This document shows, in pieces, positions 1-8,149 of a DNA stretch of 64,000 nt; positions within the stretch are counted from its first letter, which is position 1, and each line of letters opens with the position of its first letter. The DNA lies in assembly GCF_029893585.1 (NCBI RefSeq), contig NZ_JARXYX010000015.1, positions 140,492-204,491 of the forward strand, given 5' to 3'. The position numbers were made by a program, and so were the translations under genes. The notes under the pieces are model-generated. The model was not told the origin of the DNA. It worked only from the letters and a program-made list of their open reading frames with translations, and ran no database searches. The DNA is from Streptomyces sp. LBL. Lineage in GTDB: Bacteria > Actinomycetota > Actinomycetes > Streptomycetales > Streptomycetaceae.

Positions 1-1
1 G

Positions 2-388
2 GTGGGCCAGGAGGTGCCCCCCGTCGAACTGACCCCTGACGCGATCACCCTGCTGCGTTTCGGCGCGGTCACCCGCAACGCCCATCGCATCCACTACGAC
101 ACCGCCTTCGCCCGATCCGAGGGACTGGCCGCGCCGGTCGTCATGGCCCAGCTCCACGGCTGCCTGTTCCACCGGGCCGCGGCGCGGTTCGCCGGCGCGA
201 GCGGGCGGGTGCGGGAGGTCGGATGGCAGAACCGGGCACCCGCGGGCGTCGGGGACCGGCTCGTGGTCAGCGGCACCGTGCGCTCGGTGGACGCGGTCAC
301 CGGTGAGATCACCCTGGACCTGATCGAACGCTGCGGCCCCGGCGACGTGGTGTGCTGCCGGGGGCATGCGGTGGTCGTCCTGGGGTGA
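2..388 (+). CDS. MaoC-like hot-dog dehydratase/hydratase (probably 5'-truncated)
   Basis: A short hot-dog-fold protein of the MaoC / hydroxyacyl dehydratase type, expected to hydrate or dehydrate acyl-thioesters. The 'NAHRIHYD' stretch is the usual MaoC-C active-site segment (Asn/His/Asp). It is clearly paralogous to the product of 10365-10829, which has 'NSHRIHYD' at the same place and about 20 more N-terminal residues. The GTG at base 2 aligns inside that paralogue, so the true start probably lies upstream of the window. It converges on the quinone-reductase-like gene across a repeat array. Inferred role: acyl-CoA side-chain chemistry in the neighbouring aromatic pathway. Confidence 0.75.
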   Translation: MGQEVPPVELTPDAITLLRFGAVTRNAHRIHYDTAFARSEGLAAPVVMAQLHGCLFHRAAARFAGASGRVREVGWQNRAPAGVGDRLVVSGTVRSVDAVTGEITLDLIERCGPGDVVCCRGHAVVVLG

Positions 389-423
389 GACCCCTTGCGG
401 CGTGGCGGGGGCCCCGGGGCACG

Positions 424-513
424 GTGGGCCCCCGCAGCACGGTGGGGCCCAGGAACATGGTGGGGGCCCGCAGCGCAGTGGGGGCCCGCAGCACAGTGGG
501 CCGCCCCGCAGCA
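424..513. repeat. 18-bp tandem repeat (about 4.5 copies)
   Basis: Consecutive 18-base units of the form GTGGGGGCCCGCAGCACA begin at 424, 442, 460, 478 and 496, the last imperfect. They sit between two convergent genes. Read as protein they would give a 6-residue repeat, but no convincing gene covers them. The array is a GC-rich minisatellite, perhaps also acting as a structured transcription barrier. Confidence 0.8.
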
Positions 514-552
514 GAGCGGGAACCCCCGCAGCATGATGAATGCCCCTCGGGC

Positions 553-1518
553 TCAGCCCATTTCGAGGACCACCTTGCCGATGGCCTCCCCCGTACGCAG
601 CCGCTCCACGGCCTCCGCCAGCCCGTCGAGGCCGTGTCGCTCGATCGCCAGCGTCAGCTCTCCGGTCCGCAGGTCCGTCAGCAGCCGCTTGGCGTCCGCG
701 GCGACCTCCTTGCCCCGCGTCATCAGGTTGACCGGCAGCAAGGCCACATCGGCCAGCAGGAAGTCCGCGAGGTCCACGCCGAATTCACGGCCGGCGGTGT
801 AGCCGACCAGCGCGGCGCGACCGCGCGGCCGGACCAGCGGAAGGGCGTCCCGCAGCACGGGGCCGCCCACCGTGTCGACGAGCACGTCGACCTGCCCGCC
901 CACCGACTCCACGGACAGCTCGGTGGCGAGGACGGGCTTGGCGGGGGCCGGGACGTGACCGAGCTTGCCGGGCCGTCCGACGACGCCGACGACCTCGGCA
1001 CCGGCCCGCGCGGCCACCTGTACGGTCAGTGCCCCGACCGCGCCCGCCGCGCCGGTCACCAGGACCCGCTCCCCCGGCTGTACGTCGGCGACCGCGTGCA
1101 CCGCCGCCCAGGCCGTACCGGCCGGGGAGAACCAACTGCACGCGAGGGCGGGGTCCGTGCCCTCGGCAACCGCCTCCACGGCCGCGTCCGGCACCAGCGC
1201 GTGATCCGCCCAGCAACCGTCCCGCCGCATGCCGAGCGCCTTCCCGCCGAGCCGCACGAGGCTGCCCTCCGGGTGGGTGTCCGAGGCGAGCACGACACCG
1301 CATCCGGTGCTGCCGGGCACCGCGGGCAGGTCCGGGAGGATCCCGAAGCGGCCGTCCACGATGTTCAGATCGAGGTGCCCCACCTCAGCCGCCCGCATCC
1401 GTACGAGGGTGTGACCGGGCCGTGGCTGCGGCACGGGCCGCTCCACCAGCCGGGGCAGCGAACCGAACCGCTCCAGCACCAGGGCGCGTGACATCTCGCC
1501 CGAAAAGGCCTCACTCAC
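553..1518 (-). CDS. Zinc-independent quinone oxidoreductase-like (MDR superfamily) protein
   Basis: A medium-chain dehydrogenase/reductase of the NADPH:quinone oxidoreductase/enoyl reductase type, about 321 residues. A GroES-like N-terminal half is followed by a Rossmann NAD(P) motif (VTGAAGAVG) near the middle, and the C-terminus reads 'GKVVLEMG', as is usual for the family. No structural or catalytic zinc cysteines are seen. The GTG start at 1518 overlaps the upstream permease stop (GTGA) and has GGAG upstream; an internal ATG at 1494 is the alternative. It is the last gene of the importer operon. Substrate unknown; a reductive step in aromatic side-chain breakdown is an inference. Confidence 0.82.
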   Translation of the reverse strand: MSEAFSGEMSRALVLERFGSLPRLVERPVPQPRPGHTLVRMRAAEVGHLDLNIVDGRFGILPDLPAVPGSTGCGVVLASDTHPEGSLVRLGGKALGMRRDGCWADHALVPDAAVEAVAEGTDPALACSWFSPAGTAWAAVHAVADVQPGERVLVTGAAGAVGALTVQVAARAGAEVVGVVGRPGKLGHVPAPAKPVLATELSVESVGGQVDVLVDTVGGPVLRDALPLVRPRGRAALVGYTAGREFGVDLADFLLADVALLPVNLMTRGKEVAADAKRLLTDLRTGELTLAIERHGLDGLAEAVERLRTGEAIGKVVLEMG

Positions 1519-2336
1519 AGCTTCACTCCGTATCGACGTAGTACGCGGGACGCCACGATCCGCAGCACGCGGTCGAAGACGAACCCGAGGATTCCCAAGG
1601 TGATGATTCCGACGAAGACCCAGTCGATCCGCCCGTAGTTGCGAGAGGTCCAGATCAGCGAACCGAGCCCGACCTGGGCGGCGACGATCTCGGCGGAGAC
1701 GATGGTCAGGAAGCTGTTGCCCATCGCCAGACGCGCACCGGTGACGATGTGCGGCACCGTCGACGGCAGCACGATCCCCCGCAGGATCTGCCGGCGGCTC
1801 GCGCCCAGGTTCTGTGCCGCGCGCAGCTTGGACTCGCTCACCGACATCACTCCGGCGCTGGTGTTCACCGTGACGATGAACACCGCCGTGTAGAAGATCA
1901 GGACGACCTTCGACGACTCGCCGATGCCCAGCCACACCACCGCGAGGGTCACGAACGCGACCGGCGGGATGAACCGGAAGAACTCGATGTACGGCTCCAG
2001 GAGCTGCCGCACGAGGGGGATCTGCCCGACGAGCAGACCGACCGGTACGCCCACGAGCACACCCAGTCCCCAGCCGATCAGGATCCGGCGGCCGGAGGCA
2101 ATGATCGAGTTGGTCAGGGTGCCGTCCGCGGCCAGCTCGCGCGCCGCGGACAGGGTCTGCGTCGGGGAGGCGACCAGGGAGGGGCCGTACTTCGTCGCCA
2201 GCAGTTGCCAGACGACGAGGCCGATGAGGACGGACAGGACGTACATGCCGGTCGTGCGCAGGGTCCGGGCGACCGCCCGGGCCGAACCTCGCGTGGCCTT
2301 GGGGCCGACGGCGGCGTCCGCTGTGACAACGGTCAT
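1515..2336 (-). CDS. ABC transporter permease, SsuC/TauC type
   Basis: Inner-membrane permease of the nitrate/sulfonate/taurine importer family, about 273 residues with roughly six hydrophobic segments. The cytoplasmic EAA-like loop, around 'LRAAQNLGASRRQILRGIVL', contacts the ATPase. The ATG start overlaps the stop of the ATPase gene (ATGA), and the stop overlaps the oxidoreductase start. Members of this family in catabolic clusters often import aromatic carboxylates rather than sulfonates; the position opposite a ring oxygenase operon favours an aromatic substrate, but nothing in the sequence fixes it. Confidence 0.9.
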   Translation of the reverse strand: MTVVTADAAVGPKATRGSARAVARTLRTTGMYVLSVLIGLVVWQLLATKYGPSLVASPTQTLSAARELAADGTLTNSIIASGRRILIGWGLGVLVGVPVGLLVGQIPLVRQLLEPYIEFFRFIPPVAFVTLAVVWLGIGESSKVVLIFYTAVFIVTVNTSAGVMSVSESKLRAAQNLGASRRQILRGIVLPSTVPHIVTGARLAMGNSFLTIVSAEIVAAQVGLGSLIWTSRNYGRIDWVFVGIITLGILGFVFDRVLRIVASRVLRRYGVKL

Positions 2337-3178
2337 CGGTCGCTCTCCTCGGGGTCGAATCCCTGGTGGCGCAGCGTCTTGCGGACTTCCTCGCCGATGT
2401 CCTGCCGCAGCTTGCGGCGCAGTTCGGCGGTGGCCGGGTCGGCCTCGTCCCGGGGCCTGGGCAGGTCGACCGGGTAGACGGACTTGACCGAGGCGGCGGG
2501 GCCCGCGGTCATGACGGCGATCCGGTCGGCCAGCAGGATCGCCTCGTCGATGTCGTGGGTGACGAAGACGACGGTGCAGCCCGAGGCCCGCCAGATGCGG
2601 TCCGTCTCCTCCTGCATGACCTGCCGGGTCTGGGCGTCGAGCGCCCCGAACGGCTCGTCCATGAGGACGACACCCGGTTCGTTGGCCAGTACACGGGCGA
2701 TCTGCACCCGTTGCCGCATGCCTCCGCTGAGCTGGCCGGGGAAGCGGTCCGCGCAGTGGCGCAGTCCGACCAGGCCGAGGTATTCGTCTGCCAGCTTCGT
2801 CTGCTCTGCGCGGGACGCGCCGCGCATCCGCGGGCCGAACGCGACGTTCTGCCGTACCGTCATCCAGTCGAAGAGGGCCTCGCTGCTCTGGAAGACCATG
2901 CCCAGCTCCGGATCGGGGCCGGTGATCGCGGCACCGTCGACGGTGAGACCGCCTTCGCTCACGGTGACGAATCCGGCCATGGCGGACAGCAGCGTGGACT
3001 TGCCGCACCCGCTCGGGCCGAGCAGACACAGGAACTCACCGGCGGCGATGTCCAGGGAGATGTCCCGGACGGCCTGGAAGGAGTCGAAGCGGATGCCGAC
3101 ACCGTCCGCGGACAGGGCCCCGCCGCGCCCGCTGCCGAGAGCGGTTTCGAGGCGGTCGGTCTCGATGGCCTTGGTCAT
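2333..3178 (-). CDS. ABC transporter ATP-binding protein, SsuB/TauB type
   Basis: Importer ATPase, 281 residues. It has Walker A 'GPSGCGKST', a Q-loop region, the signature 'LSGGMRQRV', Walker B 'VVLMDEPFGALD' and the H-loop 'VTHDIDEA', all intact. It forms a tightly overlapping operon with the binding protein upstream (stop/start overlap at 3175-3178) and the permease downstream. Together the three genes encode a complete NMT1-type uptake system. Function by family is firm; the transported compound is inferred only from context. Confidence 0.93.
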   Translation of the reverse strand: MTKAIETDRLETALGSGRGGALSADGVGIRFDSFQAVRDISLDIAAGEFLCLLGPSGCGKSTLLSAMAGFVTVSEGGLTVDGAAITGPDPELGMVFQSSEALFDWMTVRQNVAFGPRMRGASRAEQTKLADEYLGLVGLRHCADRFPGQLSGGMRQRVQIARVLANEPGVVLMDEPFGALDAQTRQVMQEETDRIWRASGCTVVFVTHDIDEAILLADRIAVMTAGPAASVKSVYPVDLPRPRDEADPATAELRRKLRQDIGEEVRKTLRHQGFDPEESDR

Positions 3179-4173
3179 CGTGATCCCTTCCCGTGCTCGG
3201 TGAACCAGCCGCGCTGGACGACCGCGCTGACATCCGGCTTCGCCTTGACCTTGCCGCTGTCCAGGACGAACTGAGCCGTTCCCTCGTATCCCTTGAGGTC
3301 CGCGGCCGTGAAGTCACGGGCCCCGAAGTCGATCTCCTTGATCGCGGTCAGGGTCTGGGCCGCCGGCACCTTCACGGCCTTCTGGGTCGCCTCGGCGGCC
3401 GCCTGCGGATCGGACTCGGTCAGCCGGGCCGCCTCCTCCAGGGTCTGGGCGACCTTGACGGCCGTGTCCTTGTTGTTCTTCAGCCAGTCGGATCTCGTGA
3501 GCAGCCACTGAGCGTAGGTCAGTCCGTAGGAGCCGGTGTTCTCCAGGACCTTGCCGCCCAGCTCGACGCCCTTGGCGGGCCACGGCTCCCACAGCACGTA
3601 TCCGTCGACATCGCCCTTCTGCATCAGGGCGGGGATCTCCGGCGGGTCCGCGGTGACGAACTCGACCGACTTCGGGTCGATGCCCTTCGACTCCAGGAAC
3701 CGGGTCGCCGCCATCTCGGACAGTCCCGGGGCGACGGCCATCTTGCGGATCTTCGACGGCGCCGTGACCTTCGGACCGAGCACCACCTTCAGATACTTTC
3801 CGGACTGCTCGTACACCAGCAGGGACCGCAGACCTGGGTCCTGCTGGAGCATGCTGATGGTGGTGGTGTCCGAGTTCCCGGACATCTGCACCTGCCCGGC
3901 GGTGAGGTTGTTGACGCCCTCGCTGCCCTGCCCGAACTGCACGAGCTGCACGTCGACACCGTGCTTGGCCCACAGTCCTTCGGCGTCGGCGAGGAAGAAC
4001 GGCGCGTACGAGGCGTCGATGCCGACACCGATGCGGATCGTCGGGCCCCCGGCGCTGTTGCCTGCGGCGGTCGAGTCGGTGGTGCCCGCGCCGCACGCGG
4101 TGAGCGTGAGCAGCGAGGCGGCGAGAGCGGCGGGGCCTGCGAGGAAACGACGTGCGCTGGATCGTGTCTGCAA
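3175..4173 (-). CDS. ABC substrate-binding lipoprotein, SsuA/NMT1 type
   Basis: Extracytoplasmic binding protein of about 332 residues, anchored by a lipobox (LTAC) after a twin-Arg-containing signal peptide. The body resembles NMT1/THI5-like solute receptors. I chose the TTG at 4173 because GAGG lies about 7 bases upstream and the signal peptide starts directly; an upstream extension would precede the signal with Pro-rich sequence. It is the first gene of the importer operon, divergent from the Rieske operon across a 298-bp region holding two related dyads (4277-4396). It probably recognises the aromatic growth substrate. Confidence 0.88.
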   Translation of the reverse strand: MQTRSSARRFLAGPAALAASLLTLTACGAGTTDSTAAGNSAGGPTIRIGVGIDASYAPFFLADAEGLWAKHGVDVQLVQFGQGSEGVNNLTAGQVQMSGNSDTTTISMLQQDPGLRSLLVYEQSGKYLKVVLGPKVTAPSKIRKMAVAPGLSEMAATRFLESKGIDPKSVEFVTADPPEIPALMQKGDVDGYVLWEPWPAKGVELGGKVLENTGSYGLTYAQWLLTRSDWLKNNKDTAVKVAQTLEEAARLTESDPQAAAEATQKAVKVPAAQTLTAIKEIDFGARDFTAADLKGYEGTAQFVLDSGKVKAKPDVSAVVQRGWFTEHGKGSR

Positions 4174-4276
4174 TGAGCACCTCGTGGGTTGCGGCTTGGC
4201 TTGCGGCTGGTCGGCGGGGTGCGGCCCGATACTGGGCGCACGGTAGAACGGACAGTGCCCCGCACGCACCGAGGCG

Positions 4277-4396
4277 GGTCCGCTCAGCGGGACGTGCGGG
4301 TGAGTCCTGGCACCGGCCCATGTCCGCCGCCTCCACCCGGGGTGCCGCCGACCGGTGACGCTGCGTACATGCGGGGTGCGGTCTGCTCAGCGAGAC
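4277..4396. promoter_or_regulatory. Twin dyad operator candidate in the importer/oxygenase divergent promoter
   Basis: Two 17-base sites, 4277-4293 and 4380-4396, share the pattern GGTCYGCTCAGCGRGAC. They differ at only two positions, and these change together (C/G to T/A), so the inverted arms GTCY...RGAC stay complementary. They lie 103 bases apart, near ten helical turns, between divergent starts at 4173 and 4472. This fits a regulator, perhaps the IclR protein at 9017, binding two sites with DNA looping. The regulator identity is inferred. Confidence 0.55.
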
Positions 4397-4471
4397 GGGT
4401 CCCTTGGGCGGATCCGCCGGTCCGCCGCATGCTCGCCTCACAGTTCACCCGGCAGCAGGAGGACACGCACG

Positions 4472-5746
4472 ATGACGGTCGAGGACTCTCCCGACGCAAA
4501 GCCCACGGTCCGGAGCCGCCGCAGATCAGCAGGAGAACCCGGACGTCAGGACTGGAAGTCGTGGCCCCACTACGACGCGGCGGGCGCGGGCTTCCGCGGC
4601 TACTGGTATCCGGTCACCTGGTCCAGCCAGATCACCGGCGATCCGCTGCCGTTCACGATCTGCGGCGAGAAGATCACGCTGATCCGGGACGGCGGCACGG
4701 CGTACGCGCTGCACAACCGCTGCCCGCACCGCGGCGTGCCGCTCTCCGAGGGAGACCAGCAGTTCCCCGGCACCGTCAGCTGCCCGTACCACGGCTGGAC
4801 CTTCGACCTGCCCACCGGCAAGCTCGCCGCGGTCATCACCGACGGGCCGGGCTGCCGGCTGACCGGCAAGGTCTCGGTGCGCACCTACCCGGTCGAGGAA
4901 CGCCTCGGCATGGTGTGGGTGTACATCCCCCTCGCCGACGAGGAGCCGCACCCGATCGACTCGCAGCTGCCCGAGGAGCTCGTCTCCAACGCCTTCGTGA
5001 TGGGCGGCCGGATCGACCCGCGCAGCGGCAACTGGCGCTTCGCCTGCGAGAACGGCTTCGACGAGGGCCACGCCAAGTACCTGCACCGCACCGCTCTGTG
5101 GCGGCTGTTCAAGCCCATGCCGACCTGGAACATCACCCGGATCGTGCCCAAGGGCCGCTGGATCTTCCGGGTCCAGGACGAGGTCCACTGGGAGGCGGAC
5201 TTCCCCGGAGTGGGCCACTGGACCAACAAGCGCTGGTGGAAGGCCCGGCCGCCGAAGGAGACCTTCAACATCGGCAACACGGGCAAGCCGGACAAGGTCG
5301 ACCCGACGATCGAGGCCCAGGAGTTCCCCGGCTTCGCGTCACTGTCGATGCCCGGCGTGCTGCGCATCGCGTACCCCAACTTCATCCACTACGAGTTCTA
5401 CGTCCCGGTCGACGAGGACAACCACCGCTACGTCGGCGTGATGGTCAACTTCACCGAGGGCTTGGACACCCTGCGGTTCTACGCCAAGTACCTGGGCGCG
5501 ATCCGCTGGCTGTTCCACGGCCAGTTCTCCGGTCAGGACGCATGGATGGTCGACATCACCGACGCTCCCCCGGAGAAGCTCTACCGCCCCGACATCTCGC
5601 TGACCGCCTGGCGGAACCTCAGCGAGGAGGAGTACGGCAAGAAGCTGGCCGGCCCGGGCTCCCCCACCGGCAAGGACTCCCCCACCCCCACCCCCACCCC
5701 CACCGGCACCGGCACCGGCACCGGCACCGACGAGAAGAAGGCATGA
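4472..5746 (+). CDS. Rieske non-heme iron aromatic oxygenase, CarAa/2-oxoquinoline-oxygenase-like
   Basis: Oxygenase component of about 424 residues. The Rieske [2Fe-2S] motif is C84-x-H86...C104-x2-H107. The mononuclear iron site is 'ENGFDEGHAKYLH' with D197, H200 and H205. The patterns 'GFRGYWYPV', 'NWRFACENGFD' and 'EFYVPVDEDNH' resemble the homotrimeric oxygenases of carbazole and 2-oxoquinoline degradation more than alpha/beta dioxygenases, and no small subunit gene is nearby. AGGAGG lies 9 bases before the ATG. The C-terminus is an unusual TP/TG hexanucleotide-encoded tail. It needs electrons, probably from the products of 11024-12380. Likely hydroxylates the ring before extradiol cleavage. 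Confidence 0.9.
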   Translation: MTVEDSPDAKPTVRSRRRSAGEPGRQDWKSWPHYDAAGAGFRGYWYPVTWSSQITGDPLPFTICGEKITLIRDGGTAYALHNRCPHRGVPLSEGDQQFPGTVSCPYHGWTFDLPTGKLAAVITDGPGCRLTGKVSVRTYPVEERLGMVWVYIPLADEEPHPIDSQLPEELVSNAFVMGGRIDPRSGNWRFACENGFDEGHAKYLHRTALWRLFKPMPTWNITRIVPKGRWIFRVQDEVHWEADFPGVGHWTNKRWWKARPPKETFNIGNTGKPDKVDPTIEAQEFPGFASLSMPGVLRIAYPNFIHYEFYVPVDEDNHRYVGVMVNFTEGLDTLRFYAKYLGAIRWLFHGQFSGQDAWMVDITDAPPEKLYRPDISLTAWRNLSEEEYGKKLAGPGSPTGKDSPTPTPTPTGTGTGTGTDEKKA

Positions 5747-5865
5747 CCATGGGCCGCATCCTCCTCACCCTGCTGATCGGCGCCGCGGTCGCCGTCGGGC
5801 TCCCGATCGCCAAGAAGCGCTTCGAGCGCACCACCATGACCCAGGTCCACCGGATCAACCAGTGA
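5743..5865 (+). CDS. 40-residue single-span membrane microprotein
   Basis: Starts with ATG overlapping the oxygenase stop (ATGA) and ends overlapping the next GTG start, so it is translationally coupled on both sides. The product has one hydrophobic segment (about residues 5-22, 'ILLTLLIGAAVAVGLPI') followed by a basic stretch KKRFER, predicting an N-out/C-in single-pass protein. No family is recognised. Exact coupling on both ends argues that it is a real gene. Possible roles, unproven: membrane docking of the oxygenase or transporter, or stabilising a partner. Confidence 0.7.
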   Translation: MTMGRILLTLLIGAAVAVGLPIAKKRFERTTMTQVHRINQ

Positions 5866-7196
5866 CCGTCGACGAACTGGCAGGACTGGACAGTCGGCGT
5901 GCCGCCTGGGTCCAGGAAGCCTGGCGGCAGGTGACCGGTGACCGGCTGCGCGAGCTGATCACCGGCCTCGTCGACATCCCGAGTCCGACCGGCGACGAGG
6001 GCCCGCTCGCCGAGCACATCGCCGCCACTCTCACGGCCGCGGGCTGCCGGGCCCGGGTCCAGCCGCTCGACGACCGGCAGGCCAACGCCTGGTCCCGGCT
6101 CGACGGCGACGGCACCGGCCCCGACCTGATGCTGTACGCGCCGATCGACACCCTGACGGTCGGCGAGGAGAGCGAGGATCTCCCCTGGATCGGCCCCGAG
6201 TTGCGGGACGACATGCGCCCGCGGGCCACCGTCCACGACGACCTGGTCGTCGGCCTGGGAGCATCCAACCCCAAGGGCCATGCCGCGTGCGTGATGATGG
6301 CCGCCGAGGCGATCGCGCTCGCCGGGATCCCGCTCACCGGCGACCTGGTCGCGGCCTTCGGCGCGGGCGGCATGCCCACCAACGCCCGGCCGGGCCCCCG
6401 CCGCCACACCGGCCAGGGCGTGGGTTGTTCGTTCCTGCTGGAGCAGGGAGTGTGGACCGACTACGCGGTCATCGCCAAGCCCGGCTGGACGGTGTCCTGG
6501 GACGAGGTCGGTCTCGTGTGGTTCGAGGTCACCGTCCGCGGCACGCACACCTACGCCGGCTCGCGCCACCGGCTCCCGTACGACAACGCGATCGCCCGCG
6601 CCGGTGAGGTGGCCCGGTACCTGGAGGAGTGGTTCGTCGAGTACGCCGACCGGCACACCGCCGGGACGGTCGCGCCGCAGGGCATCGTCTCCTCGGTGCG
6701 CGGCGGCTGGCCGCGGATGGCGGCGGTGACACCGGCCGCCTGCACCCTCATGGTGGACCTGCGCATCAGCCCCGACACGACGCCGATGCGGGTGAAGCGG
6801 GAGTTCATGGCCGCCGTCGACGCCATGCGCGACACGATGCCCGGGCTCGACGTCACCGCCGACATGGTGCTGGCCATCGCCGGAACCCGGACCGATCCGG
6901 ACAGCTGGGTGCGCCGCAGCGCGACGGCCGCGTGGGAGGCCTTCGAGGGGCGCGAGCACGAGGTGATCCTCGGCAACAGCGGCGCCACCGACGCGAACAT
7001 CCTGCGCGGGCGCGGCATCCCCACGGTGCGGGTCGGGATGCCGAAGGTCACGGAAGCCCCTTTCGACATCGACTTCGCGCGGGGGATGAACACCGTCTCC
7101 GTACGGGCCATGGAGAGGCTGACGCGTCATCTGATCCGTACGGCCCTCGACACCGTCACCCGCTCCCGCGACGAGCTGGAAGGAACAGCGACATGA
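5862..7196 (+). CDS. M20-family peptidase/amidohydrolase homologue lacking metal ligands
   Basis: About 444 residues with the overall M20 (ArgE/DapE/CPG2) fold order: an N-terminal catalytic half, an inserted dimerisation domain and a C-terminal 'GATDANILRGRGIP' segment. The canonical ligands are replaced: HxD reads 'APID' (P94), the GxxDxKG Asp is Asn136, the DEE pair reads 'AGG' (168-170), and the later Glu/Asp reads Lys206. The protein is full length and coupled by GTGA and ATGA overlaps, so it does not look like a decaying gene. It may be a metal-independent hydrolase or a binding pseudoenzyme in ring catabolism. Known M20 relatives cleave amides, but activity here is uncertain. Confidence 0.8.
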   Translation: MTVDELAGLDSRRAAWVQEAWRQVTGDRLRELITGLVDIPSPTGDEGPLAEHIAATLTAAGCRARVQPLDDRQANAWSRLDGDGTGPDLMLYAPIDTLTVGEESEDLPWIGPELRDDMRPRATVHDDLVVGLGASNPKGHAACVMMAAEAIALAGIPLTGDLVAAFGAGGMPTNARPGPRRHTGQGVGCSFLLEQGVWTDYAVIAKPGWTVSWDEVGLVWFEVTVRGTHTYAGSRHRLPYDNAIARAGEVARYLEEWFVEYADRHTAGTVAPQGIVSSVRGGWPRMAAVTPAACTLMVDLRISPDTTPMRVKREFMAAVDAMRDTMPGLDVTADMVLAIAGTRTDPDSWVRRSATAAWEAFEGREHEVILGNSGATDANILRGRGIPTVRVGMPKVTEAPFDIDFARGMNTVSVRAMERLTRHLIRTALDTVTRSRDELEGTAT

Positions 7197-8149
7197 CCGA
7201 GATAGTCCTGGGTGTGGGCGCGTCGCACAGCACGCTGATGAACACCCACTGGGAGGAGACCCTCCACAAGGACCGGGCCGAGCGGTTCCGTGACGCGCTC
7301 ACGCAGGCGCGCGAGGCGCTCGCCGCGGCCCGGCCCGACACGGTGATCCTGGTGGGTTCCAACCACTTCCGCGGCTTCTGGCTGGACCTGATCCCGAGCT
7401 TCACGATCGGTGTCGGCGAGTGCGTCGCCAGCGGCGAGTCGGGCACTCCCAAGGGCCCGCAGCCGGTGGACGTGCCGCTGGCCCGGCACATCGCCGGCTC
7501 CCTCGTCGAAGGCGGCGCTTTCGACCCCGCCTTCTCGGCCCGGTTGCAGATCGACCATGGTCAGTCGCACGCGATCCAGTACCTCCTCGACGGGCTGGAC
7601 GTGGAGATCGTGCCGCTCGTCGTGAACGTCTTCGCCCCTCCCCTGCCCACACTCGCGCGCTGCGAGGACCTGGGCCGGGCGATCCGGGAGGCCGTACTGG
7701 CGTTTCCCGGGGACCGTCGCGTCGCCGTCATCGGCTCGGGCGGTCTCTCGCACCGGCTGCCCTGGCCGGACTGGCGGGAACCGCACGGCGACGACGAGGA
7801 GTTCATGGTCGGCGCGTGGCTCAATGGCCGGGAGAACTGGCAGGACTACGACGTCCGGCGGCGCGAGATCATCCGGGCCGCCGAGGCCGCGCTCAACCCG
7901 GAGTTCGACGACGAGTTCCTCTCCCTCGTCGAGCGCGGCGAGACGCACCGCATCACCGAGTACACCACCGAAGAGCTGGAGAAGGTGGCCGGCAACGGCG
8001 CCCAGGAAGTACGCACCTGGCTGCTCATGGCCGCCCTGCTCCACCACGTTCCCGGCCGGCGCCTCGCCTACGAACCGATGCCCGAGTGGCTCACCGGCAT
8101 GGGCGTCGCCGTCCTCGACCCCGCACACACCGACGAAAGGCAGCCATGA
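7193..8149 (+). CDS. Class III (LigB-type) extradiol ring-cleavage dioxygenase, MhpB-like
   Basis: About 318 residues, close to the length of 2,3-dihydroxyphenylpropionate 1,2-dioxygenase (MhpB). Candidate Fe(II) ligands are H12 ('GASHS') and H58 ('SNHF'); acid/base histidines lie in 'QIDHGQSH' and 'GGLSH'. The C-terminal half ('EELEKVAGNGAQEVRTWL') also matches MhpB style. Cleaves a catechol-type ring meta to give a yellow ring-fission product. The ATG overlaps the M20-like stop, and its stop overlaps the hydrolase start. The cluster order oxygenase, extradiol dioxygenase, C-C hydrolase is the classic meta-cleavage order. Confidence 0.9.
   Translation: MTEIVLGVGASHSTLMNTHWEETLHKDRAERFRDALTQAREALAAARPDTVILVGSNHFRGFWLDLIPSFTIGVGECVASGESGTPKGPQPVDVPLARHIAGSLVEGGAFDPAFSARLQIDHGQSHAIQYLLDGLDVEIVPLVVNVFAPPLPTLARCEDLGRAIREAVLAFPGDRRVAVIGSGGLSHRLPWPDWREPHGDDEEFMVGAWLNGRENWQDYDVRRREIIRAAEAALNPEFDDEFLSLVERGETHRITEYTTEELEKVAGNGAQEVRTWLLMAALLHHVPGRRLAYEPMPEWLTGMGVAVLDPAHTDERQP

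Noticed and set aside
553..1935. Upstream extension of the quinone-reductase gene to a 460-residue protein
   Set aside because: The extra N-terminus is an out-of-frame reading of the permease gene; the GTG at 1518 has a ribosome site and fits family length.
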